Assembly (NCBI RefSeq): GCF_003057745.1
Contig: NZ_QBJD02000001.1
Location: 1 to 64,000 of the forward strand
Direction of reading: 5' to 3'
From: Enterobacter sp. RIT418
Lineage (GTDB): Bacteria; Pseudomonadota; Gammaproteobacteria; Enterobacterales; Enterobacteriaceae
Length of the DNA stretch: 64,000 nucleotides
Position 1 is the first letter of the stretch. Each line of letters opens with the position of its first letter. Below are positions 10,397 through 21,216 of the stretch, in pieces. The translations under genes and the position numbers were made by a program. The notes below the pieces were generated by a model that ran no database searches, was not told the origin of the DNA, and saw only the letters and a program-made list of their open reading frames with translations.

Positions 10397-11485
10397 ATGG
10401 CTCAAGTTTATAATTTCAGTTCAGGCCCGGCAATGTTACCGGCCGACGTGCTTAAACAGGCTCAACAGGAGCTGTGTGACTGGAACGGTCTGGGAACGTC
10501 GGTAATGGAAATCAGCCACCGTGGAAAAGAGTTTATCCAGGTGGCGGAAGAGGCAGAAAAGGATTTTCGCGATCTGCTGAACATCCCCTCGAACTACAAA
10601 GTATTGTTCTGCCACGGCGGCGGCCGCGGTCAGTTTGCGGGTATCCCGTTAAACCTGCTGGGCGACAAAACCACCGCCGACTACGTTGATGCAGGTTACT
10701 GGGCGGCCAGCGCGGTGAAAGAAGCGCACAAATATTGCACGCCAAACGTTATCGACGCCAAAGTGACCGTTGACGGACTGCGCGCCGTGAAGCCGATGAG
10801 TGAATGGCAGCTTTCCCGTGACGCGGCGTACCTTCACTATTGCCCGAACGAGACTATCGACGGCATCGCGATTCACGAAGAGCCAAACTTTGGCGAAGAT
10901 GTGATCGTGACCGCGGATTTCTCTTCCACCATTCTTTCTACGCCGCTGGACGTCAGCCGCTACGGCGCGATCTACGCGGGCGCACAGAAAAATATCGGCC
11001 CTGCAGGCCTGACAATCGTTATCGTACGTGAAGATTTGCTGGGCAAAGCGCATACATCATGCCCGTCGATCCTGGATTACTCCGTACTGAACGACAACGA
11101 CTCGATGTTCAACACCCCGCCGACCTTTGCCTGGTATCTCTCCGGCCTGGTCTTCAAATGGCTGAAGCAAAAGGGCGGCGTGGCGCAGATGGACAAGATC
11201 AATCAGCAAAAAGCCGAGCTGCTGTACGGCGTGATTGATAAGAGCGACTTCTACCGCAACGACGTTGCCAAAGCCAACCGCTCACGCATGAACGTGCCGT
11301 TCCAGCTGGCGGACAGCAGTCTTGACAAAGTCTTCCTCGAAGAGTCTTTCGCGGCCGGTCTACACGCACTGAAAGGTCACCGCGTGGTGGGCGGCATGCG
11401 CGCCTCCATCTATAACGCGATGCCGCTGGAAGGCGTCAAAGCGCTAACCGATTTCATGGTCGACTTCGAACGTCGTCACGGTTAA
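10397..11485 (+). CDS. serC: Phosphoserine/phosphohydroxythreonine aminotransferase
   Basis: Class V PLP aminotransferase that converts 3-phosphohydroxypyruvate to O-phosphoserine (serine synthesis) and makes 4-phosphohydroxy-threonine for pyridoxal phosphate synthesis. It has 362 residues, as in E. coli, and starts [14 protein letters not shown] after GAGGGG. The PLP lysine is in [21 protein letters not shown], a phosphate/cofactor-binding loop, is present near residue 75. It is first gene of the serC-aroA operon, a mixed-function pair linking serine and aromatic synthesis. A partial terminator separates it from aroA. Confidence 0.97.
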   Translation: MAQVYNFSSGPAMLPADVLKQAQQELCDWNGLGTSVMEISHRGKEFIQVAEEAEKDFRDLLNIPSNYKVLFCHGGGRGQFAGIPLNLLGDKTTADYVDAGYWAASAVKEAHKYCTPNVIDAKVTVDGLRAVKPMSEWQLSRDAAYLHYCPNETIDGIAIHEEPNFGEDVIVTADFSSTILSTPLDVSRYGAIYAGAQKNIGPAGLTIVIVREDLLGKAHTSCPSILDYSVLNDNDSMFNTPPTFAWYLSGLVFKWLKQKGGVAQMDKINQQKAELLYGVIDKSDFYRNDVAKANRSRMNVPFQLADSSLDKVFLEESFAAGLHALKGHRVVGGMRASIYNAMPLEGVKALTDFMVDFERRHG

Positions 11486-11501
11486 TTTCGCAGTTTTTCA
11501 C

Positions 11502-11527
11502 CCCCGCGGCTCCGCTGCGGGGTTTTT
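11502..11527 (+). terminator. Intra-operon terminator/attenuating hairpin between serC and aroA
   Basis: CCCCGC (11502-11507) pairs with GCGGGG (11517-11522), followed by TTTTT. It lies inside the serC-aroA operon and would reduce, not abolish, aroA expression. Confidence 0.75.
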
Positions 11528-11554
11528 ATTATGTCGAGTTGAGAGTTAAGTTTC

Positions 11555-12838
11555 ATGGAATCCCTGACGTTACAACCTATCGCGCGCGTAGACGGCACCA
11601 TTAACCTGCCAGGTTCAAAAAGCGTCTCGAACCGCGCGCTGCTGCTGGCAGCTCTGGCAAACGGCACCACCGTCCTTACCAATCTTCTGGACAGCGATGA
11701 CGTGCGCCATATGCTCAATGCGCTGAAAGCGTTGGGAGTTCACTATACGCTGTCTGACGATCGTACCCGTTGTGAAGTGACCGGCAACGGCGGCGCGTTG
11801 CGTTCGACAGAAGAGCTTGAGCTGTTTCTGGGGAATGCCGGAACGGCTATGCGTCCGCTGGCTGCGGCGCTCTGTCTGGGCAACAGCAACGTTGTGCTGA
11901 CCGGCGAGCCGCGCATGAAAGAGCGGCCGATCGGCCATCTGGTGGATGCCCTGCGTCAGGGCGGCGCGCAGATTGACTATCTTGAGCAGGAAAATTTTCC
12001 GCCGCTGCGCCTGCGCGGCGGCTTCACCGGCGGCTGTGTAGAAGTTGACGGCAGCGTCTCCAGCCAGTTCCTGACCGCGCTGCTGATGACGGCACCGCTG
12101 GCACCGCAAGATACCGTAATTACCATCAAGGGGGAGCTGGTCTCTAAGCCGTACATTGATATCACGCTGCACCTGATGAAAACCTTCGGCGTTGAGGTGG
12201 ATAACCAGTCTTACCAGCGCTTCGTGGTGCGCGGCGCACAGCAGTACCAGTCTCCGGGCAATTATCTCGTTGAAGGTGATGCTTCTTCAGCATCCTACTT
12301 CCTCGCGGCAGGCGCGATTAAAGGCGGTACCGTAAAAGTGACCGGTATTGGCCGCAACAGCGTGCAGGGCGATATCCGCTTTGCAGACGTGCTGGAGAAA
12401 ATGGGCGCGCTGGTGACCTGGGGCGAGGACTTCATCGCCTGTACGCGCGGCGAGCTTAACGCCATTGATATGGATATGAACCATATCCCGGACGCGGCCA
12501 TGACCATTGCCACGGCGGCGCTGTTTGCCAAAGGCACCACCACGCTGCGCAACATCTACAACTGGCGTGTGAAAGAAACCGACCGCCTGTTCGCGATGGC
12601 GACCGAGCTGCGCAAAGTGGGCGCAGAAGTGGAAGAGGGTGAAGACTACATTCGCGTCACGCCGCCGGCAAAGCTGCAGTTTGCCGAAATCGGCACCTAT
12701 AACGATCACCGCATGGCGATGTGCTTCTCGCTGGTGGCGTTGTCCGACACGCCGGTGACGATCCTCGACCCGAAATGTACGGCAAAAACCTTCCCGGACT
12801 ACTTCGAACAGCTGGCGCGCATTAGCACGCTGGCCTGA
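11555..12838 (+). CDS. aroA: 3-phosphoshikimate 1-carboxyvinyltransferase (EPSP synthase)
   Basis: Sixth step of the shikimate pathway: shikimate-3-phosphate plus phosphoenolpyruvate gives EPSP. It has 427 residues, as in E. coli, starting [14 protein letters not shown]. The substrate motif [17 protein letters not shown] (Lys22) and the loop [15 protein letters not shown] are intact; Gly96, Thr97 and Pro101 are unchanged, so by family knowledge this is a class I, glyphosate-sensitive form. A C-terminal motif, [12 protein letters not shown], is also present. It is second gene of the serC operon. The E. coli neighbour ycaL is absent downstream. Confidence 0.98.
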   Translation: MESLTLQPIARVDGTINLPGSKSVSNRALLLAALANGTTVLTNLLDSDDVRHMLNALKALGVHYTLSDDRTRCEVTGNGGALRSTEELELFLGNAGTAMRPLAAALCLGNSNVVLTGEPRMKERPIGHLVDALRQGGAQIDYLEQENFPPLRLRGGFTGGCVEVDGSVSSQFLTALLMTAPLAPQDTVITIKGELVSKPYIDITLHLMKTFGVEVDNQSYQRFVVRGAQQYQSPGNYLVEGDASSASYFLAAGAIKGGTVKVTGIGRNSVQGDIRFADVLEKMGALVTWGEDFIACTRGELNAIDMDMNHIPDAAMTIATAALFAKGTTTLRNIYNWRVKETDRLFAMATELRKVGAEVEEGEDYIRVTPPAKLQFAEIGTYNDHRMAMCFSLVALSDTPVTILDPKCTAKTFPDYFEQLARISTLA

Positions 12839-12847
12839 TAACGTTTT

Positions 12848-12872
12848 GCCGCATCGCCCGATGCGGCATTTC
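12848..12872 (+). terminator. Possible terminator after aroA
   Basis: GCCGCATCG and its complement (12848-12867) form a strong hairpin, but the following tract is only ATTTCCTT, so termination may be incomplete. It sits 10 bases past the aroA stop. Confidence 0.55.
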
Positions 12873-12972
12873 CTTACGCTTCCTGACGTTCATCTTCGCA
12901 CGTTTCTTCTACACTCAGCTTCATTCATTCCGTATTTTGCACGCAAAGGTAACAGTTGCGCACGTTGGCGCG

Positions 12973-12978
12973 TATAAT
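12973..12978 (+). promoter_or_regulatory. Candidate -10 element for cmk-rpsA
   Basis: A perfect TATAAT lies about 45 bases before the cmk ATG and is followed by a GC-rich discriminator (GCGCGGCG), typical of stringently controlled ribosomal promoters. No good -35 hexamer is present at 16-18 bases; TAACAG at 12950-12955 is the nearest. Confidence 0.45.
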
Positions 12979-13023
12979 GCGCGGCGTTCATGTTAACGGT
13001 ATGCCTTTATTAAGGAGAAAACG

Positions 13024-13707
13024 ATGACGGCAGTTGCCCCGGTAATCACCATTGATGGGCCAAGTGGCGCAGGGAAAGGAACCTTGTGCAAAGCGATGGC
13101 AGAAGCATTGCAATGGCATCTGTTAGATTCGGGAGCAATCTATCGCGTGCTGGCTTTGGCAGCGCTACATCACCATGTGGATGTAGCCTCTGAAGAAGCG
13201 CTGGTACCGCTGGCTGCGCATCTGGATGTACGTTTTGTCTCAACCGATGGCAACCTTGAAGTGATTCTGGAAGGGGAAGACGTCAGCGGTGAAATCCGTA
13301 CCCAGGAAGTGGCCAACGCGGCCTCACAGGTGGCTGCTTTCCCACGCGTTCGCGAGGCGCTTTTACGCCGCCAGCGAGCGTTCCGCGAAGCGCCAGGGCT
13401 GATCGCCGACGGTCGTGATATGGGAACCGTAGTTTTCCCAGAGGCTCCTGTAAAAATTTTCCTCGACGCCTCTTCGGAAGAACGCGCTCAGCGACGTATG
13501 CTTCAGTTGCAGGAAAAGGGGTTTAGTGTTAACTTTGATCGCCTTTTGTCCGAGATAAAAGAGCGCGATGACCGCGATCGTAACCGCGCCGTCGCCCCAC
13601 TTGTTCCTGCAGAAGATGCATTAGTTCTGGATTCAACCAGTTTAACTATTGAGCAAGTGATTGAAAAAGCGCTACAATATGCGCGCCAAAAACTGGCACT
13701 CGCGTAA
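13024..13707 (+). CDS. cmk: Cytidylate kinase
   Basis: Phosphorylates CMP and dCMP to the diphosphates with ATP. It has 227 residues, as in E. coli. The P-loop is [15 protein letters not shown] near the N-terminus; [11 protein letters not shown] and the arginine-rich lid [14 protein letters not shown] are visible. The start is preceded by AAGGAG. It lies upstream of rpsA, whose main promoter lies at the end of this gene. Confidence 0.97.
   Translation: MTAVAPVITIDGPSGAGKGTLCKAMAEALQWHLLDSGAIYRVLALAALHHHVDVASEEALVPLAAHLDVRFVSTDGNLEVILEGEDVSGEIRTQEVANAASQVAAFPRVREALLRRQRAFREAPGLIADGRDMGTVVFPEAPVKIFLDASSEERAQRRMLQLQEKGFSVNFDRLLSEIKERDDRDRNRAVAPLVPAEDALVLDSTSLTIEQVIEKALQYARQKLALA
13649..13678 (+). 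promoter_or_regulatory. Probable rpsA P1 promoter inside the 3' end of cmk
   Basis: TTGAGC (13649-13654), an 18-base spacer and TACAAT (13673-13678), then a GC-rich discriminator. A strong rpsA promoter sits at the equivalent place in E. coli. The leader from here to the rpsA ATG (about 130 bases) includes base-paired segments such as the GGCACGGAGCC region, as expected for S1 autoregulation. Confidence 0.55.
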
Positions 13708-13818
13708 TCGCGACCGATTTAGCAGTACCCCCGCTGCAAAGGATTGACGGCGGGTATGTGAAACAACCCCATCCGGCACGGAGCCAGGTGGACGTTAATA
13801 TTAACCTGAAGATTAAAC

Positions 13819-15492
13819 ATGACTGAATCTTTTGCTCAACTATTTGAAGAATCCTTAAAAACAATCGAAACCCGTCCGGGTTCCATCGTTCGTGGTGTTG
13901 TTGTTGCTATCGACAAAGACGTAGTACTGGTTGACGCCGGTCTGAAATCTGAGTCCGCCATTCCGGCAGAGCAGTTCAAAAACGCCCAGGGCGAGCTGGA
14001 AATCCAGGTTGGTGACGAAGTTGACGTTGCACTGGACGCAGTAGAAGACGGCTTCGGCGAAACCCTGCTGTCTCGTGAGAAAGCTAAACGTCACGAAGCA
14101 TGGATCACGCTGGAGAAAGCTTACGAAGAAGCTGAAACTGTGGTCGGTGTTATCAACGGCAAAGTTAAAGGTGGCTTCACTGTTGAGCTGAATGGTATTC
14201 GTGCGTTCCTGCCAGGTTCACTGGTAGACGTTCGTCCAGTCCGTGACACCCTGCACCTGGAAGGCAAAGAGCTTGAGTTCAAAGTAATCAAGCTGGACCA
14301 GAAGCGTAACAACGTTGTTGTATCCCGTCGTGCCGTTATCGAATCCGAAAACAGCGCAGAACGCGATCAGCTGCTGGAAAACCTGCAGGAAGGCATGGAA
14401 GTCAAAGGTATCGTTAAGAACCTCACTGACTACGGCGCATTCGTTGACCTGGGCGGCGTTGATGGCCTGCTGCACATCACCGACATGGCGTGGAAACGCG
14501 TTAAGCACCCAAGCGAAATCGTGAACGTGGGCGACGAAATCACTGTTAAAGTGCTGAAGTTCGACCGCGAGCGTACTCGTGTATCCCTCGGCCTGAAACA
14601 GCTGGGCGAAGATCCATGGGTAGCTATCGCTAAGCGTTACCCAGAAGGTACTAAACTGACTGGTCGCGTTACCAACCTGACCGACTACGGCTGCTTCGTT
14701 GAAATTGAAGAAGGCGTTGAAGGCCTGGTGCACGTTTCCGAAATGGACTGGACCAACAAAAACATCCACCCATCCAAAGTTGTTAACGTTGGTGATGTAG
14801 TGGAAGTGATGGTTCTGGATATCGACGAAGAACGTCGTCGTATCTCCCTGGGCCTGAAGCAGTGCAAAAACAACCCATGGCAGCAGTTCGCGGAAACCCA
14901 CAACAAGGGTGACCGTGTTGAAGGTAAAATCAAGTCTATCACTGACTTCGGTATCTTCATCGGCCTGGACGGCGGCATCGACGGCCTGGTTCACCTGTCT
15001 GACATCTCCTGGAACGTTGCAGGCGAAGAAGCAGTTCGTGAATACAAAAAAGGCGACGAAATCGCTGCAGTTGTTCTGCAGGTTGACGCAGAGCGTGAGC
15101 GTATCTCCCTGGGCGTTAAGCAGCTCGCAGAAGATCCGTTCAACAACTGGGTTGCACTGAACAAGAAAGGCGCAATCGTAAACGGTAAAGTGACTGCAGT
15201 TGACGCGAAAGGCGCAACCGTAGAACTGGCTGACGGCGTTGAAGGTTACCTGCGCGCTTCCGAAGCTTCACGTGACCGCGTTGAAGATGCCACTCTGGTT
15301 CTGAGCGTTGGCGACGACGTTGAAGCGAAGTTCACCGGTGTTGACCGTAAGAACCGCGCAATCAGCCTGTCTGTTCGTGCTAAAGACGAAGCTGACGAGA
15401 AAGATGCAATCGCAACTGTTAACAAACAGGAAGATGCAAACTTCTCTAACAACGCAATGGCTGAAGCTTTCAAAGCAGCTAAAGGCGAGTAA
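13819..15492 (+). CDS. rpsA: 30S ribosomal protein S1
   Basis: RNA-binding ribosomal protein that brings mRNAs to the 30S subunit. It has 557 residues, as in E. coli. Six S1 (OB-fold) repeats are recognisable, about 21-87, 105-171, 192-260, 277-347, 364-434 and 451-520; repeats 3-6 show the typical core ([30 protein letters not shown], and the more divergent [11 protein letters not shown]). The region before the ATG lacks a clear Shine-Dalgarno sequence, as known for rpsA, which relies on leader structure and S1 itself. Codon use is strongly biased for high expression. Confidence 0.98.
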   Translation: MTESFAQLFEESLKTIETRPGSIVRGVVVAIDKDVVLVDAGLKSESAIPAEQFKNAQGELEIQVGDEVDVALDAVEDGFGETLLSREKAKRHEAWITLEKAYEEAETVVGVINGKVKGGFTVELNGIRAFLPGSLVDVRPVRDTLHLEGKELEFKVIKLDQKRNNVVVSRRAVIESENSAERDQLLENLQEGMEVKGIVKNLTDYGAFVDLGGVDGLLHITDMAWKRVKHPSEIVNVGDEITVKVLKFDRERTRVSLGLKQLGEDPWVAIAKRYPEGTKLTGRVTNLTDYGCFVEIEEGVEGLVHVSEMDWTNKNIHPSKVVNVGDVVEVMVLDIDEERRRISLGLKQCKNNPWQQFAETHNKGDRVEGKIKSITDFGIFIGLDGGIDGLVHLSDISWNVAGEEAVREYKKGDEIAAVVLQVDAERERISLGVKQLAEDPFNNWVALNKKGAIVNGKVTAVDAKGATVELADGVEGYLRASEASRDRVEDATLVLSVGDDVEAKFTGVDRKNRAISLSVRAKDEADEKDAIATVNKQEDANFSNNAMAEAFKAAKGE

Positions 15493-15553
15493 TTCAAGTT
15501 CTGGCTTCCTTTGAGCTGTAACGCATTTACAGTGATAAGGGTAAGAAGCGGAC

Positions 15554-15582
15554 TTGACAGATTGCAGGATTCGTCCTGTAAT
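15554..15582 (+). promoter_or_regulatory. Strong sigma-70-like promoter for ihfB, overlapped by a hairpin
   Basis: TTGACA (15554-15559), a 17-base spacer and TGTAAT (15577-15582) give an almost consensus promoter about 80 bases upstream of ihfB. The spacer and -10 together form an inverted repeat, GATTGCAGGA (15560-15569) and TCCTGTAATC (15574-15583), around a TTCG loop. Transcription from rpsA would produce this as an RNA stem with a UUCG loop. Confidence 0.7.
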
Positions 15583-15592
15583 CAATAACAAA

Positions 15593-15616
15593 GGGCGGCT
15601 ACGGCCGCCCTTGTTT
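15593..15616 (+). terminator. Hairpin with short T tract between rpsA and ihfB
   Basis: GGGCGGC (15593-15599) pairs with GCCGCCC (15604-15610) over a TACG loop, followed by TTGTTT. It would end rpsA transcripts partially, but it also lies in the leader made from the ihfB promoter, so it may act as an attenuator. Confidence 0.65.
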
Positions 15617-15660
15617 AATGAGCTATCAAGCTAATTGGTTTGAAAGGAACCGGAGGAATC

Positions 15661-15948
15661 ATGACCAAGTCAGAATTGATTGAAAGACTTGCCAGTCAGC
15701 AGCCGCATGTCCCGGCAAAAGCCGTGGAAGATGCTGTAAAAGAGATGCTGGAGCATATGGCCACCACTCTTGCCCAGGGCGAGCGCATTGAAATCCGCGG
15801 TTTCGGTAGTTTTTCTTTGCACTATCGTGCTCCACGCACCGGGCGTAACCCGAAGACTGGCGATAAAGTCGAGCTGGAAGGTAAATACGTTCCACACTTT
15901 AAGCCGGGTAAAGAGCTGCGCGATCGCGCCAATATTTACGGCAACTGA
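15661..15948 (+). CDS. ihfB: Integration host factor beta subunit
   Basis: DNA-bending nucleoid protein of the HU/IHF family that pairs with IhfA. It has 95 residues against 94 in E. coli, with one extra Asn at the C-terminus. The DNA-binding arm is clear: [15 protein letters not shown] and [16 protein letters not shown], with the intercalating proline in this arm. The ATG at 15661 ([10 protein letters not shown]) follows CGGAGGA; an earlier in-frame ATG at 15640 lies before this Shine-Dalgarno sequence and is not used. Confidence 0.98.
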   Translation: MTKSELIERLASQQPHVPAKAVEDAVKEMLEHMATTLAQGERIEIRGFGSFSLHYRAPRTGRNPKTGDKVELEGKYVPHFKPGKELRDRANIYGN

Positions 15949-15971
15949 GTCTCTGACTTGGTTATCAACAG

Positions 15972-15996
15972 AAAAGCACCTGCGGGTGCTTTTTTT
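15972..15996 (+). terminator. Rho-independent terminator after ihfB
   Basis: AAGCACC (15974-15980) and GGTGCTT (15985-15991) around TGCG, followed by six more Ts. It is 25 bases past the ihfB stop. Confidence 0.9.
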
Positions 15997-16149
15997 GTGT
16001 CCGGCGTTCCGTACTGGAAGCCATCTCGCAGTTGTGATTGTCCGCTGCTGTAAGCGGCTATATTTCTGCCGGCGCTTCTCGTAAAACCGTTCTATTCGCT
16101 CTGACATTTCACGGCACAACCCTCACACTTCCCAAAACAGGGAGGTCCA

Positions 16150-18413
16150 ATGAGTATTGCCGCCGTAAGCGTTTGTCTGATTTTGTCCATTATCCCGTTG
16201 CTATGGCTGCCGTCTCTGCCTGATATGCCGACGATATGGACCCTTATTGCGCTCGCCTTTGCACTCACATTTTTCCCCTTCCGCAGGCTGCGCTATGTGC
16301 AGCTGGGTCTACTTTTTTTCGCCTGGGGAATACTGGCTGCGCAGGAGGTGGTCTGGCCAACGGAGCACCTTACGAAAGGGCCGAAGCATGTTGAGGTGGT
16401 CATCACCGAGACCGATGGCGCAACCACGCACAAAGGACGCATTGTCAGCCTTGATCACGCTTCGTGGTACGGTAGAACCGGGATCGTCCTGTACGGCAAC
16501 TACCTGCCGCAGCCCGCCTGCGCCGGACAGCGTTGGGCAATGACCGTACGCCTGCGGGCCGTTCACGGTCAGCTAAACGATGGCGGCTATGACTCACAGC
16601 GCGCGGCGCTGGCGCAGCACCAGCCGCTGACGGGGCGCTTTACGCATGCAGAAGTCATCGATGCGTCCTGTAGCCTGCGTACGCAGTATCTCAGCTCGCT
16701 GACTTCAACGCTTTCAACCTACCCGTGGGGGAGCGTCATTCTGGGGTTGGGAATGGGGGAGCGCCTGGCCGTTTCAGCAGACGTAAAAAATCTGATGCGT
16801 GAAACCGGAACGCTGCACCTGATGGCGATATCAGGGCTGCATATAGCGCTAGCGGCCTCCATCGTGTGGCTGCTTGCACGGGGGATACAATTTTTGCTTC
16901 CCTGTCGATGGATAGACTGGCGGATGCCGCTCATTGCCGGTACCGGTTTTGCCCTCTTTTACGCCTGGCTGACCGGATTACAGCCCCCTGCGCTTCGCAC
17001 GGCGGTTGGGCTGATCGTGCTTGCGCTTTTAAAGATGAGCGGCAGGCAGTGGTCCCCCTGGCTGGTCTGGTCAGGCTGCGTGGCGGCGATCCTGTTTGTC
17101 GATCCGCTGGCGGTCCTCTCTCAAAGCCTGATGCTCTCCGCTTTTGCGGTCGCGGCCCTTATATTCTGGTATCAATGGCTTCCGCTACCGGCCTGGCGTT
17201 TACCTCGCGTCGTAAAGCCGATGATAAACCTGCTGCATTTGCAGCTGGGAATGCTATGTCTGCTGCTGCCTTTACAGGTTTCCCTCTTTCATGGCATTAG
17301 CCTCTCTTCACTCGTTGCCAATCTTTTCGCGGTCCCGCTGGTAACGTTTATCTCGGTGCCGCTGATTTTGGCCGGCATGCTGCTGCACCTGTTCCCCCTG
17401 GCTCACCTTGAGCTGGCCGTTTGGTGGATGGCGGACAAATCGCTGGCCGTGCTGTTCTGGCTTTTACAACAGCTGCCAAACGGCTGGCTGGACGTCGACG
17501 GGCGCTGCAGCTCCTGGCCGTTGCGCCCTGGCTGGTTGTAATTGGATGGCGTTTGCGTTCATGGCGTTCCGTTCCCGCCGTTTGTCTGGCGCTGGGCGCC
17601 GTGCTCATCTTCCCACTCTGGCGGGACAAAAGGGATGATAGCTGGACGTTGCACATGCTTGATGTAGGGCAGGGGCTGGCGATGGTCATCGAGCGAAACG
17701 GGCATGCGATACTTTACGATACGGGGCTTGCGTGGCCGGGCGGTGACAGCGCGCAGCAAATTATTATTCCCTGGCTGCGCTGGCACCACCTAACGCCGGA
17801 AGGCGTCATCATTAGCCACGAACATGCCGATCATATCGGAGGGTTATCGTCTCTTCACGCCGCATGGCCTGGGATGTGGATAAAAAGCCCGCTGAAGCGT
17901 GCTGGGCATCAGCCATGCTTACGCGGCGAGCGCTGGGAGTGGCAGGGCCTGACCTTTACGGTGCACTGGCCCTCGGCGGATTATCGACAGCAGGGGAACA
18001 ACCGCTCATGCGTGGTAAAGGTCGACGACGGGCGACAAAGCGTACTACTGACCGGCGATATTGAAGCGCAGGCTGAACGGGCGATGCTAAGCCACCATTG
18101 GCAATATCTTACGTCTACACTTATCCAGGTGCCGCACCATGGCAGCAATACCTCTTCTTCGTCGCCGCTGATTCAGCGCGCTGCCGGTAGCCTGGCGCTG
18201 GCTTCCGCGGCGCGATATAACGCCTGGCGATTTCCGTCATCACGCGTAGTGAAACGCTATCAAAAAGAGGGCTACGCATGGTTCGATACCCCTCAGAGCG
18301 GGCAAATTTCGGTGACGTTTTCGCGACATGGCTGGCTAATGCGGCGCTTACGCGATCAATTTTTACCGCGTTGGTATCATCAGTGGTTTGGCGCGCCCGT
18401 CGATAACGGGTAG
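16150..18413 (+). pseudogene. ycaI: ComEC/Rec2-family membrane protein YcaI, disrupted by a 1-base frameshift
   Basis: E. coli YcaI is a 754-residue ComEC-like protein with a DNA-uptake-channel membrane domain and a C-terminal metallo-beta-lactamase-like domain. Here the frame from ATG 16150 (after GGAGG) runs 463 codons to a TAA at 17539-17541, ending in the last part of the membrane domain. The rest continues in the -1 frame to 18413, including MLDVGQGLA and the metal motif SHEHADHIGG. Adding one base in the GGG at 17500-17502 restores a continuous protein of E. coli length, reading GWLDVD-GALQLLAVAPW. I see no slippery heptamer for programmed shifting. Either a real mutation or a sequencing error; the rest looks intact. 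Confidence 0.85.
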
Positions 18414-18449
18414 AATATGCGGCTATTTCAACAAATGCTGGTTTTTTGA

Positions 18450-20198
18450 ATGCATAACGACAAAGATCTCTCCACGTGGCAAACGTTCCGCCGACTCTGG
18501 CCGATGATTGCACCTTTTAAAGCAGGCTTGATCGTGGCGGGCGTAGCGTTAATCCTCAACGCAGCCAGCGATACTTTTATGTTATCGCTTCTTAAACCGT
18601 TACTGGATGACGGTTTTGGTAAAACGGATCGCTCAGTGCTGCTATGGATGCCTCTGGTGGTTATTGGACTGATGATCCTGCGCGGTATCACCAGCTATAT
18701 CTCCAGCTACTGCATCTCCTGGGTATCCGGAAAGGTGGTTATGACCATGCGCCGTCGGCTGTTTAGCCACATGATGGGCATGCCGGTTGCGTTCTTTGAC
18801 AAGCAGTCCACCGGGACGCTGCTGTCGCGCATTACCTATGATTCAGAGCAGGTCGCGTCGTCGTCTTCCAGCGCGCTGATTACCGTGGTGCGTGAAGGCG
18901 CCTCGATCATCGGCCTCTTTATCATGATGTTCTACTACAGCTGGCAGCTGTCGATTATCCTCATTGTCCTGGCGCCGATTGTCTCCATTGCGATCCGCGT
19001 GGTGTCCAAGCGGTTCCGCAATATCAGTAAGAATATGCAGAACACGATGGGGCAGGTGACGACCAGCGCTGAACAAATGCTGAAAGGGCATAAAGAAGTG
19101 CTTATTTTTGGCGGCCAGCAGGTTGAGACCTCGCGCTTTGATAAGGTCAGCAACAAAATGCGCCTGCAGGGCATGAAGATGGTTTCTGCGTCTTCAATCT
19201 CCGACCCGATCATCCAGCTGATTGCCTCTCTGGCGCTGGCGTTCGTGCTCTACGCGGCCAGCTTCCCAAGCGTAATGGAAACCCTCACTGCGGGCACCAT
19301 CACCGTCGTCTTCTCATCGATGATTGCGCTTATGCGTCCGCTGAAATCCCTGACCAACGTCAACGCGCAGTTCCAGCGCGGGATGGCGGCATGCCAGACG
19401 CTGTTCAGCATCCTGGACTCCGAGCAGGAAAAAGACGAAGGCCAGCGCGAGATCACCCGTGCGAAAGGGGATCTTGAGTTCCGCAACGTGACCTTTACCT
19501 ACCCGGGCCGCGAAGCACCGGCGCTGCGCAAGATTGATCTCTCCATTCCTGCGGGGAAAACCGTTGCGCTGGTGGGCCGTTCAGGTTCCGGTAAGTCAAC
19601 GATTGCCAGCCTGATCACGCGTTTTTACGATATCGACGAAGGCGAAATTCTCTTAGACGGACACGACCTGCGGGAATACACCCTGCAGTCGCTGCGTAAC
19701 CAGGTCGCGCTGGTCTCTCAGAACGTGCACCTGTTTAACGATACGGTCGCCAACAACATCGCCTACGCGCGTACGGAAGAGTACAGCCGCGAGCAGATCG
19801 AGAATGCCGCGCGTATGGCCTACGCGATGGACTTTATCAACAAAATGGATAACGGCCTGGATACGATTATTGGCGAGAACGGCGTGCTGCTCTCCGGCGG
19901 CCAGCGCCAGCGTATCGCCATTGCGCGCGCGCTGCTTCGCGATAGCCCAATTCTTATTCTTGATGAAGCCACCTCGGCGCTGGATACCGAATCCGAACGC
20001 GCTATTCAGTCCGCCCTGGACGAGCTGCAAAAGAACCGCACGTCGCTGGTGATTGCGCACCGCTTGTCAACTATCGAGCAGGCGGATGAAATCGTTGTGG
20101 TTGAAGATGGCGTGATTGTCGAGCGCGGAAGCCACGCGGACCTGCTGGCCCATCGCGGCGTCTACGCTCAGCTTCATAAGATGCAGTTCGGCGAATGA
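18450..20198 (+). CDS. msbA: Lipid A export ATP-binding/permease protein MsbA
   Basis: Homodimeric ABC exporter that flips lipid A-core across the inner membrane. It has 582 residues, as in E. coli. Six transmembrane helices occupy about residues 1-320. The nucleotide-binding domain has Walker [10 protein letters not shown] beginning at Gly376, the ABC signature [16 protein letters not shown] and Walker [13 protein letters not shown]. Its stop overlaps the lpxK start by four bases (ATGA), coupling export with the lipid A 4'-kinase. It lies 36 bases after the ycaI reading frame, so msbA may partly depend on transcription through that broken gene; essential function argues for its own promoter as well. 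Confidence 0.98.
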   Translation: MHNDKDLSTWQTFRRLWPMIAPFKAGLIVAGVALILNAASDTFMLSLLKPLLDDGFGKTDRSVLLWMPLVVIGLMILRGITSYISSYCISWVSGKVVMTMRRRLFSHMMGMPVAFFDKQSTGTLLSRITYDSEQVASSSSSALITVVREGASIIGLFIMMFYYSWQLSIILIVLAPIVSIAIRVVSKRFRNISKNMQNTMGQVTTSAEQMLKGHKEVLIFGGQQVETSRFDKVSNKMRLQGMKMVSASSISDPIIQLIASLALAFVLYAASFPSVMETLTAGTITVVFSSMIALMRPLKSLTNVNAQFQRGMAACQTLFSILDSEQEKDEGQREITRAKGDLEFRNVTFTYPGREAPALRKIDLSIPAGKTVALVGRSGSGKSTIASLITRFYDIDEGEILLDGHDLREYTLQSLRNQVALVSQNVHLFNDTVANNIAYARTEEYSREQIENAARMAYAMDFINKMDNGLDTIIGENGVLLSGGQRQRIAIARALLRDSPILILDEATSALDTESERAIQSALDELQKNRTSLVIAHRLSTIEQADEIVVVEDGVIVERGSHADLLAHRGVYAQLHKMQFGE

Positions 20199-21172
20199 TT
20201 GCACGCATCTGGGCAGGGGAGTCTCCTCTGTGGCTGCTGCTGTTACCGCTCTCCTGGCTGTACGGCCTGGTGAGCGGCGGCATTCGGCTGCTTTACCGTC
20301 TGGGGCTGAAACGCGCCTGGCGCGCGCCGGTGCCCGTGGTGGTAGTGGGCAATCTCACTGCGGGTGGTAACGGTAAAACGCCGGTTGTGATCTGGCTGGT
20401 AGAGCAGCTTCAAAAGCGCGGGATCCGCCCTGGCGTGGTGTCGCGTGGTTACGGGGGCAAAGCGGCACGCTATCCGCTGCTGTTGAACCCGCAAACCACC
20501 GCTGAGGAAGCCGGAGATGAGCCGGTGCTGATTTATCAGCGCACGGGAGCGCCGGTTGCCGTATCACCAGCGCGCAGCGAGGCCGTACGGGCGCTTCTGG
20601 CCGAACACGCCGTGCAAATTATAATTACTGACGATGGCCTACAGCATTACGCGCTGGCGCGGGATAAGGAAATCGTGGTCATTGACGGCGTGCGTCGCTT
20701 TGGTAACGGCTGGTGGTTACCCGCCGGCCCGATGCGCGAGCGTGCGTCGCGCCTCAAGACCGTTGATGCGGTAATCGTTAACGGCGGCGTGGCAAAGCCA
20801 AGCGAGATCGCCATGCTGCTGCGGCCCGGACGTGCGGTGAATCTGCTCACCGGGGAACGTAGGGAGATCTCACAGCTCCCGTCCCTGGTGGCGATGGCTG
20901 GGATAGGCCATCCTCCGCGCTTCTTTACGACGCTTGAGCAATGCGGTGCCCGGCTTGAAAAACGCATCCCGTTGGCCGATCATCAGCTGCTGACGCCGGA
21001 ACAGGTTAAGGCGTTTACGGTCCCCGGCCAGACGCTAATCATGACCGAAAAAGACGCGGTAAAATGTCGCGCCTTCGCACAACCCCACTGGTGGTATCTG
21101 CCGGTTGACGCCGAACTCAGCGGCGAGCAGCCGGAACAATTGCTCAATGAACTGATAGCGCTGGTGCATTAA
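20195..21172 (+). CDS. lpxK: Tetraacyldisaccharide 4'-kinase
   Basis: Phosphorylates the 4' position of tetraacyldisaccharide 1-phosphate to make lipid IVA; membrane-associated. It has 325 residues. The P-loop is [18 protein letters not shown] near residues 50-66, and the family motif [13 protein letters not shown] follows. The ATG overlaps the msbA stop. In E. coli the gene is 328 codons; the small difference is at variable ends. Confidence 0.97.
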   Translation: MIARIWAGESPLWLLLLPLSWLYGLVSGGIRLLYRLGLKRAWRAPVPVVVVGNLTAGGNGKTPVVIWLVEQLQKRGIRPGVVSRGYGGKAARYPLLLNPQTTAEEAGDEPVLIYQRTGAPVAVSPARSEAVRALLAEHAVQIIITDDGLQHYALARDKEIVVIDGVRRFGNGWWLPAGPMRERASRLKTVDAVIVNGGVAKPSEIAMLLRPGRAVNLLTGERREISQLPSLVAMAGIGHPPRFFTTLEQCGARLEKRIPLADHQLLTPEQVKAFTVPGQTLIMTEKDAVKCRAFAQPHWWYLPVDAELSGEQPEQLLNELIALVH

Positions 21173-21216
21173 CGGCTTATGCGGTTCTGACGGCGCTTTG
21201 ACTGACAGGAAAACGC

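Noticed and set aside
16150-18413. Programmed -1 frameshift in ycaI
   Set aside because: The shift site GAC-GGG-CGC is not a slippery heptamer, and no other ComEC protein is known to me to use frameshifting; mutation or sequencing error is simpler.
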